Shown in pieces: positions 5,815 to 6,269 of a stretch of DNA of 6,269 nt. Origin of the DNA: Klebsiella pneumoniae (GTDB taxonomy: Bacteria; Bacteroidota; Bacteroidia; Flavobacteriales; Flavobacteriaceae). Location: assembly GCA_943325355.2 (NCBI GenBank), contig CALPPA020000107.1:1-6269 (forward strand), in the 5' to 3' direction. Each line of letters begins with the position of its first letter. Position 1 is the first letter of the stretch. The notes under the pieces were generated by a model. That model saw only the letters and a list, made by a program, of their open reading frames with translations. It had not been told where the DNA came from and did not search any database. The position numbers were made by a program, and so were the translations under genes.

Positions 5815-6204
5815 ATGCGATTTCATTCTAGAAAATGGGTAAAACCTGAAGATTTAAACCCAAACGGAACACTATTTGGAGGGAAATTATTGGCTTGGTT
5901 AGACGAAGAATTGGCTTTGTACACCATTATTCAATTAGAAAATTCTAGAATTGTGACCAAACATATGTCCGAAATTAATTTTAGAAGTTCAGCAAGACAA
6001 GGAGATATTATCGAAATAGGGATTGATGTTGTAAAATTTGGAAACACATCTCTCACCTTAAAATGTGAAGCTCGAAATATGATGACTCGCGAGACCATAA
6101 TTTCAATTGACACTACAACAATGGTAAATCTAGGCGACGATGGAAAACCAAAGGCTCACGGTAAAACGGAGATTGAATATGTGAAAGACCGGTTAGAGGG
6201 TTAA
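5815..6204 (+). CDS. YciA-like hotdog-fold acyl-CoA thioesterase
   Basis: A 129-residue single-hotdog protein that hydrolyses acyl-CoA thioesters to free acid and CoA in the cytoplasm. NPNGTLFGGKLLAWLDEE (15-32) matches the family's N-x-x-G-x-x-F-G-G...D pattern; Asp30 is the expected catalytic acid and the FGG turn begins the long central helix. The following strands, KHMSEINFRSSARQGDIIEIG (49-69) and VKFGNTSLTLKCEARN (73-88), fit the hotdog sheet and CoA-binding face. The length is normal for a single-domain YciA-type enzyme, which acts as an oligomer. It is transcribed away from the minus-strand genes, and nothing ties it to the amidoligase cluster. The ATG lies in an AT-rich leader without Shine-Dalgarno. 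Chain-length preference cannot be read from the sequence. Confidence 0.92.
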   Translation: MRFHSRKWVKPEDLNPNGTLFGGKLLAWLDEELALYTIIQLENSRIVTKHMSEINFRSSARQGDIIEIGIDVVKFGNTSLTLKCEARNMMTRETIISIDTTTMVNLGDDGKPKAHGKTEIEYVKDRLEG

Positions 6205-6208
6205 AAAC

Positions 6209-6269
6209 TTACTTAGAACCTTCTTTTTCAGTAGCTATTTCTGAGATTTCTAAATCAAAATAGGAAACC
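6209..6269 (-). CDS. Probable C-terminal fragment of a minus-strand gene cut by the window edge
   Basis: On the minus strand, one frame stays open from the window edge to a TAA at 6209-6211, giving 19 residues that end in EIATEKEGSK. The tail is acidic and hydrophilic, as protein C-termini often are, and uses codons common in this genome (GAA, AAA, GCT, ACT, GGT). Its stop lies 4 bp from the thioesterase stop, a tight convergent arrangement. Nineteen open codons can occur by chance, so this is tentative, and the product cannot be identified. Confidence 0.45.
   Translation of the reverse strand, partial: VSYFDLEISEIATEKEGSK

Noticed and set aside
5931..6113. Minus-strand open frame of 60 codons
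   Set aside because: It is antisense to the thioesterase gene.

Overview
The window looks like chromosomal DNA of a Flavobacterium-type member of the Bacteroidota. It is AT-rich and its start codons have A-rich leaders with no Shine-Dalgarno sequence. One intergenic gap carries a TAnnTTTG-type -7 box on the coding strand, and the protein sequences have a flavobacterial flavour. This assignment is an inference from sequence character, not from a marker gene.

Layout, in transcription order on the minus strand (high to low coordinates): a small conserved protein of unknown function (5747-5346); a 209-bp gap; then a co-directional five-gene cluster. The cluster holds an esterase-D-type alpha/beta hydrolase (5136-4423), an ATP-grasp ligase (4366-3419), a GCS2/YbdK-type carboxylate-amine ligase (3287-2181), a class I glutamine amidotransferase-like protein (2077-1250) and a second, divergent ATP-grasp-like protein (1234-44). 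To the right, on the plus strand and divergent from the small protein, is a YciA-like hotdog acyl-CoA thioesterase (5815-6204). The last 61 bases appear to hold the C-terminal end of another minus-strand gene that converges on it.

The five-gene cluster is the main item of interest. It brings together up to three ATP-dependent carboxylate-amine/peptide-bond-forming folds (two ATP-grasp, one glutamine-synthetase-like), an enzyme that either supplies ammonia from glutamine or cleaves gamma-glutamyl bonds, and a serine hydrolase. No ribosomal precursor peptide, carrier protein, transporter or nucleotide-metabolism gene is seen. The simplest reading is a cytoplasmic pathway that builds, trims or amidates a small peptide-like or gamma-glutamyl metabolite. 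The product cannot be named from the sequence.

The gaps carry structure of their own. A roughly 90-100-bp element occurs twice in the same orientation, upstream of the esterase and upstream of the GCS2 gene. Two four-unit heptamer arrays lie just after the stop codons of the esterase and GCS2 genes. A probable internal promoter precedes the amidotransferase gene, so the cluster may be transcribed as more than one unit.
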